Shown here: positions 60,102 to 64,000 of the stretch, in pieces
Layout of the letters: each line of letters opens with the position of its first letter
Position numbering within the stretch: the first letter of the stretch is position 1
Assembly: GCF_039778605.1 (NCBI RefSeq)
Contig: NZ_CP156060.1
Span: forward strand, 3,376,001 to 3,440,000
Source of the DNA: Flavobacterium sp. WV_118_3
Lineage (GTDB): Bacteria > Bacteroidota > Bacteroidia > Flavobacteriales > Flavobacteriaceae
Reading direction: 5' to 3'
Length of the DNA: 64,000 nucleotides
Position numbers and translations under genes: made by a program
Notes under the pieces: generated by a model
What the model was told of the DNA's origin: nothing
Seen by the model: the letters and a program-made list of their open reading frames with translations, nothing else
The model's database searches: none

Positions 60102-63100
60102 TTATCGGATTACAATTTTCTGTGTTTCCTGACGATCGCCGTTTTTAACGGTTACCAGATAAATACCTGATTGTGTATTTTCTAGCTGAATCGATTCGTT
60201 GAAAAGTGTTGTCGTTTGGAAATTCCTGTTGTAAATACGACGTCCGCTAATATCGAAAACCGTGATTTCGGTTGTATTCGAAGCGTCCGGTGTGAACTGA
60301 ACATGGAACGAACCGTTGTTCGGGTTCGGATAGATCATAAAATTGTTAAGTTTGGTTTCGGTTAGTCCCAAAGCGGCGCTAACGGTACAGATATTCAAAC
60401 TCCAGCTATTTAAAACACCACCATCCTGATTGTAGGCATCCGAAATTCGTAACGTCCAGTTTCCGGTTGAATTCTGACCATTAAAAGCCGATAATGGCTG
60501 AGTTGGTAGAACTGTTCCGGAAATGCCCGGATTCGTACCGCAAATTACAGGAATACCGCTATCGGAGAATGTAGCAACAATATTCTGAATATCATCGCTG
60601 GTACAAGGTTGTGCGAATAATTGTACCTGTGTTCCGGATGGACTGATTAAAATGGCGGTAATATCGTTAATCCACGTATGGGTGACATTCATAGTGATGG
60701 CTACGCTTGAAATAACGCCTCCTGATGGAATATTTAACGTCGAGTTGATCGTTGGTGTTCCGGATGCGGAGATCGTGATAGGAACGTTGGCAGAAGCGCT
60801 GGAAGCACAACTAATCTGGCCGGTTGTGAATTTAAAAGGATTGCTATAGGTTCCGATACAAGCGGCATTCTTAGGTTGAACACGCCAGAAGTAGTTGGTC
60901 GCCTGTGATAATCCGGAAACCGTATAGCTGTTTGTCGCCGATGAACCGGAACTGATAATATTCGTAAAGGTATTATCGGTGGCTACCTGTACATCATAAG
61001 CGTTGGCATTGCTGTTTGCTGCCCAGCTTAGGGTTACGCTTGTGTTCTGACCTACGGCAAGATCTGCCGGTGTGGTTAACGACATGGTTCCGAAGTTGGA
61101 GTTTAGTAAATCCAGGTAGTAATTCGCGTTTTTGGTCGTCGAACCGGAAGTGGCTGTAACGTTTAATGTGTAGAGACCAGGTGTAGCGGCATTGGTGTTG
61201 CTAACGGTCATGGTAACCGTACCGTTTGCACTGATACTTGTTGGTGAAAAAGTAACAGTGGTTCCGGCCGGATTTCCGGTAGCGCTAAAAGTCGTGGTTC
61301 CGGAAAAACCGTTGTGTACTTTATAATCAATGGTGTAAGCGATGCTTGATCCGGTGCAGATGGATTTATTCTGTTCGCCGGCTACGCCGTTAAAGGCTGA
61401 AGCAAAAGTTGCCGCCGGTGCAGAAATGGTGAAATTAGCATTGGAAACATCGTAAAAGATATTGTCGTAACCGCGTACCATAATTCGGTTTTGCGCTCCC
61501 GGTGTATTCGGAATGGTTACAACTTCTGAACCGTCATTCGGAACTTTGCTGGCTAATAAAGTGTCAAATGAAGTGCCACCATTAGTCGACAGGTAGATGT
61601 CTACATATGGGGTGTTAACGCCATTAGCGGTTGTTCCGGCCACATCCCAGGTTACATTCTGATTGGTGCCGGCTTGCCAGGTTACATTGGTATTCGGAAC
61701 CGATACCAGGAATGGCCCGGCTGTTCCGCTAACAGTTACTTTCATTAGATCGGAAGCCGTTTGCCCGCCTCCGGCTTTGTTGTCTCGTGTGGTTAACGAA
61801 AAGTTTAAGGTTCGGGCTACCGATGGGCATACTTCCCAGGTGTTGGCTGTATTGCCAGCTAAAACCGTTGCCAACGCCGGCATATAACGGGTTGGTGATG
61901 TGGTGCCGCGAATGCTGCGGAACATTGGGCCGTTTACACGTGTGGCTACGGGTGCTGCTGCCGAGTTAGGGTTTTGCGGGTCGTTCTGTTCCCAGGTATA
62001 GGTTAAGGCATCTCCATCCGGATCGGTTCCGCTTCCGGTTAAGATAAATGCAGTTGATTTTGGAATAACATAATCCCTACCGGCATCGGCTGTTGGTGGA
62101 TTATTGGTGATGGCGGTAATCTGGGCACAACTGGAACTTACTCCGGATTTTACATTGGCCAGAATATCACGAATATTTACATAGGTGAAATAATCGTCAC
62201 TATTGTTCTGTACATTGGCAGGGCAAATTCCGGCATATCCCATAATGGATGAGCCAGAGCCGGGCTCTACTTCGGTTTGTCCGCTTCCGGAACGACAGTT
62301 CGAGCTACTTTGCGTGTGGTAACCACCAAATTGATGTCCCATTTCATGTGCTACATAATCAATGTCGAAGGCGTCACCGGTAGGATTGGACATTCCGGTC
62401 ATTCCGGTACCTTTGTGGAAGCCTCCATTTGGATTGCTGTTGGTACTACATACGCATCCGATACATCCGGCATTTCCACCACCGGAAGTATTAAAGTTGT
62501 GTCCGATATCGTAGTTTGCAAAGCCAATTGCAGCATCAATGGTAATACCGGTACGAACGTTGTATTCGCCACTCCACGGATCGGCTGTGGTACTTCCAAA
62601 ATAAATCAACAGGTCGTTATTCGCAACAAATACCATAGTAATCGAAAGGTCTCTTTCGTAAACACCGTTCACACGGGTCATGGTAACAGCCATTTGCGCC
62701 TGAATGTTGGCTCGTTTCTGAGCATCGGTTCCGGTTCCGGCAAAAATATTACCATATTCGGCAGTACACGATTGTGCCAGTCGATAGGTTCGTAACTTTT
62801 TGTCGTCGGTATTCAAAGCGGTTTCTGAGCTTCCAATGCGACCTTCTGCTAATGACGGTAATTTGATACCATCATCTGTCAGACAGGAAAAGTCTGAAAA
62901 AGCCCGGTGTAAAGACGCTTTGTTGTAAACAATATAATTTTGACGGTCTTCTGTATACGGATCGATAAAAACCGTGCTTTCTTCACTCGATAGCGTCATG
63001 CTGTGTAAGCCCAGTTGGGTAACGGAAAAACGAGCTACTGATGTCGGGTTTTCCACACCTTGTGCGGCATACGATTTGATCATTGGGTATTTGGCTGCTA

Positions 63101-63410
63101 AGGCTGGTTCCATTATCGGCGTTTCCATCACCCGGAAGTGTTCCAGTTGCCCTTGTGCATTGGGAAGTTCGATAATTAAATTGGATTTACCTTCAAACTG
63201 ACCGCGTACGGGTGCATTCGACAGACTGTTTTTTAAAGTGTTCAAATCTAGTGTGAACAGATTGTAATTCCTTGGAAAGGAACTTCGGGTTACTTTCTTT
63301 TGCGTCGTGATGCTGCTTTCGTCAATCGGCTTCCAAAGTCTTTGCGTTTGGGCAAAACCTGTGGAGAATGAAAAAAGTAACAAAAACGCCAGTTGTAATT
63401 GTTTTTTCAT
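60102..63410 (-). CDS. Large secreted reprolysin-like metalloprotease with T9SS domain
   Basis: An 1102-aa extracellular zinc protease. Signal peptide about 1-20 (ending GFAQ), propeptide-like region (about 25-200), then an M12B/reprolysin-like domain with HEMGHQFGGYHT (His355, Glu356, His359, His365) and a following IMGYAGIC Met-turn. Next come Ig/PKD-like beta modules (PTADAGRDYVIP and on), a fibronectin III-like module (AVGQNTSVTLSWAANSNANAYDVQVA), a proprotein-convertase P-like domain (about 895-1025; ISDAYNQDGGVLNSWSLNIC) and a type IX sorting domain (NFMIYPNPNNGSFHVQF to KIVIR). It should degrade proteins outside the cell. It is a single-gene unit. Confidence 0.93.
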   Translation of the reverse strand: MKKQLQLAFLLLFSFSTGFAQTQRLWKPIDESSITTQKKVTRSSFPRNYNLFTLDLNTLKNSLSNAPVRGQFEGKSNLIIELPNAQGQLEHFRVMETPIMEPALAAKYPMIKSYAAQGVENPTSVARFSVTQLGLHSMTLSSEESTVFIDPYTEDRQNYIVYNKASLHRAFSDFSCLTDDGIKLPSLAEGRIGSSETALNTDDKKLRTYRLAQSCTAEYGNIFAGTGTDAQKRANIQAQMAVTMTRVNGVYERDLSITMVFVANNDLLIYFGSTTADPWSGEYNVRTGITIDAAIGFANYDIGHNFNTSGGGNAGCIGCVCSTNSNPNGGFHKGTGMTGMSNPTGDAFDIDYVAHEMGHQFGGYHTQSSSNCRSGSGQTEVEPGSGSSIMGYAGICPANVQNNSDDYFTYVNIRDILANVKSGVSSSCAQITAITNNPPTADAGRDYVIPKSTAFILTGSGTDPDGDALTYTWEQNDPQNPNSAAAPVATRVNGPMFRSIRGTTSPTRYMPALATVLAGNTANTWEVCPSVARTLNFSLTTRDNKAGGGQTASDLMKVTVSGTAGPFLVSVPNTNVTWQAGTNQNVTWDVAGTTANGVNTPYVDIYLSTNGGTSFDTLLASKVPNDGSEVVTIPNTPGAQNRIMVRGYDNIFYDVSNANFTISAPAATFASAFNGVAGEQNKSICTGSSIAYTIDYKVHNGFSGTTTFSATGNPAGTTVTFSPTSISANGTVTMTVSNTNAATPGLYTLNVTATSGSTTKNANYYLDLLNSNFGTMSLTTPADLAVGQNTSVTLSWAANSNANAYDVQVATDNTFTNIISSGSSATNSYTVSGLSQATNYFWRVQPKNAACIGTYSNPFKFTTGQISCASSASANVPITISASGTPTINSTLNIPSGGVISSVAITMNVTHTWINDITAILISPSGTQVQLFAQPCTSDDIQNIVATFSDSGIPVICGTNPGISGTVLPTQPLSAFNGQNSTGNWTLRISDAYNQDGGVLNSWSLNICTVSAALGLTETKLNNFMIYPNPNNGSFHVQFTPDASNTTEITVFDISGRRIYNRNFQTTTLFNESIQLENTQSGIYLVTVKNGDRQETQKIVIR

Positions 63411-63527
63411 TTTTGTTTGGGTTAAGTGTTAAATAGTTGCTAAAAATAATAAAATTTATTGTTCTTTTTGTTTTTAATTTTAAAGTATTAGCGCTTTTTG
63501 CGTTGGGATTCACCGGATTAGGATATG

Positions 63528-63556
63528 TTGGGAACGAAAAAAGATACTTACTTTTG
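63528..63556 (+). promoter_or_regulatory. Promoter of the bioF-like gene, very close to its start codon
   Basis: TTG at 63528-63530 and TACTTTTG at 63549-63556 are 18 bp apart, an excellent match to the -33/-7 consensus. The -7 element ends only 5 bp before the ATG at 63562, so the transcript would have no leader or almost none. Confidence 0.7.
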
Positions 63557-63561
63557 CCAGT

Positions 63562-64000
63562 ATGAAACGCTTTCCAGTATCACTATCTGCTAAATTGCAA
63601 TCCCGAACAGCGGTCAATGCGTTACGGCAATTGCCAGAACAAAAAAAGGGTGTCGATTTTTCGTCGAACGATTATTTGGGTTTTGCCCGATCCGAATTGC
63701 TTTTTCAAAAAGCAGCGGCTATGTTGTCGCAGCAGCATAATACACATAATGGCGCTACCGGTTCGCGATTACTATCAGGAAATCATACCTTTTATGCAGA
63801 AACCGAAATCAAAATTGCGGCTTTTCACCAAGCGGAAAGTGCTTTGATTTTTAATTCGGGTTACGATGCGAATCTGGGTTTTTTTAGTAGTGTGCCGCAA
63901 CGGAACGATGTGGTACTGTTTGATGAATTAAGCCACGCTTCCATCCGCGACGGAATTCGCCTTTCGAATGCACGGTCGTATAAATTCCTGCATAACGATT
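63562..64000 (+). CDS. bioF: 8-amino-7-oxononanoate synthase-like aminotransferase, 3' end cut by the window
   Basis: Start of a PLP-dependent alpha-oxoamine synthase, which in biotin synthesis joins pimeloyl-ACP and alanine. Only 146 residues are visible: VDFSSNDYLGFARS, the GATGSRLLSGNHTFYAETE motif, ALIFNSGYDANLGFFSS and LFDELSHASIRDGIRLS with the PLP-stacking His. These fit BioF; the related KBL (2-amino-3-ketobutyrate ligase) is the main alternative, of interest because tdh lies in this window. No biotin gene is visible yet. The ATG at 63562 lies unusually close to its promoter. Confidence 0.78.
   Translation, partial: MKRFPVSLSAKLQSRTAVNALRQLPEQKKGVDFSSNDYLGFARSELLFQKAAAMLSQQHNTHNGATGSRLLSGNHTFYAETEIKIAAFHQAESALIFNSGYDANLGFFSSVPQRNDVVLFDELSHASIRDGIRLSNARSYKFLHND

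Overview
The window is a chromosomal segment from a member of the Bacteroidota, almost certainly family Flavobacteriaceae and probably Flavobacterium or a close relative. The evidence is: at least three secreted enzymes with the C-terminal YPNP-type sorting domain of the type IX secretion system, a TonB-dependent receptor with a carboxypeptidase-like N-terminal domain, DUF4270 and DUF4286 proteins, an SDR-type threonine dehydrogenase, an OlsF-like fused acyltransferase, and promoters of the Bacteroidota form (TTG, 17-19 bp, TAnnTTTG) ahead of several genes. Gene density is high. No rRNA, CRISPR array, prophage or IS transposase was seen.

Layout. 1-8.2 kb: a partial DUF3108 gene, tryptophan 2,3-dioxygenase, an M23 lipoprotein and pgi in a tight forward run, then a CPBP membrane protease and an orphan TonB receptor. 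8.2-17.9 kb: mostly reverse genes (DsbA-like protein, mfd, a lipoprotein, a globin-like lipoprotein with a membrane partner, an NTF2-like lipoprotein with an aldehyde dehydrogenase, a thioredoxin cluster), interrupted by forward tdh. 18.0-19.05 kb: a tRNA-Asn locus with two intact tRNA genes and two identical 400-bp units. Each unit encodes a GIY-YIG nuclease and ends in a tRNA-Asn-like 3' half. This is the most unusual structure in the window. 19.1-22.4 kb: rseP and a secreted M1 aminopeptidase (reverse). 22.6-31.3 kb: a forward run of serS, a TPR protein, DUF4286, rsmA, mgtE, proC, a 2-hydroxyacid dehydrogenase, a VOC protein and two small membrane proteins. 31.3-43.5 kb: olsF-like gene, xth, an OmpA lipoprotein, an aldo/keto reductase, a secreted PQQ-type sugar dehydrogenase, an unrecognised exported protein, a DUF4139 protein, a squalene-cyclase-repeat protein and a SIMPL-like protein. 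43.6-46.2 kb: a TPR histidine kinase with its LytTR regulator, meeting a GT51 transglycosylase gene tail to tail. 46.2-53.6 kb (reverse): lipoprotein, radA, a hydrolase-fold protein, a flippase-like membrane protein, panD and panC. 53.7-60.0 kb (forward): a reduced glycogen-synthase-like protein, a DUF4270 lipoprotein, glmS, then atpD-atpC. 60.1-64 kb: a large secreted reprolysin-type protease and the start of a bioF-like gene.

Together the genes are mostly housekeeping (translation, repair, cofactor and amino acid metabolism, ATP synthesis) mixed with envelope and secretion functions typical of a gliding or polymer-degrading flavobacterium. Unusual points are the tRNA-Asn/GIY-YIG tandem units, a terminator-like hairpin inside the flippase gene, several enzyme-fold proteins lacking a canonical active-site residue, an exported truncated-globin-like lipoprotein, and a perfect 34-bp palindrome after atpC.
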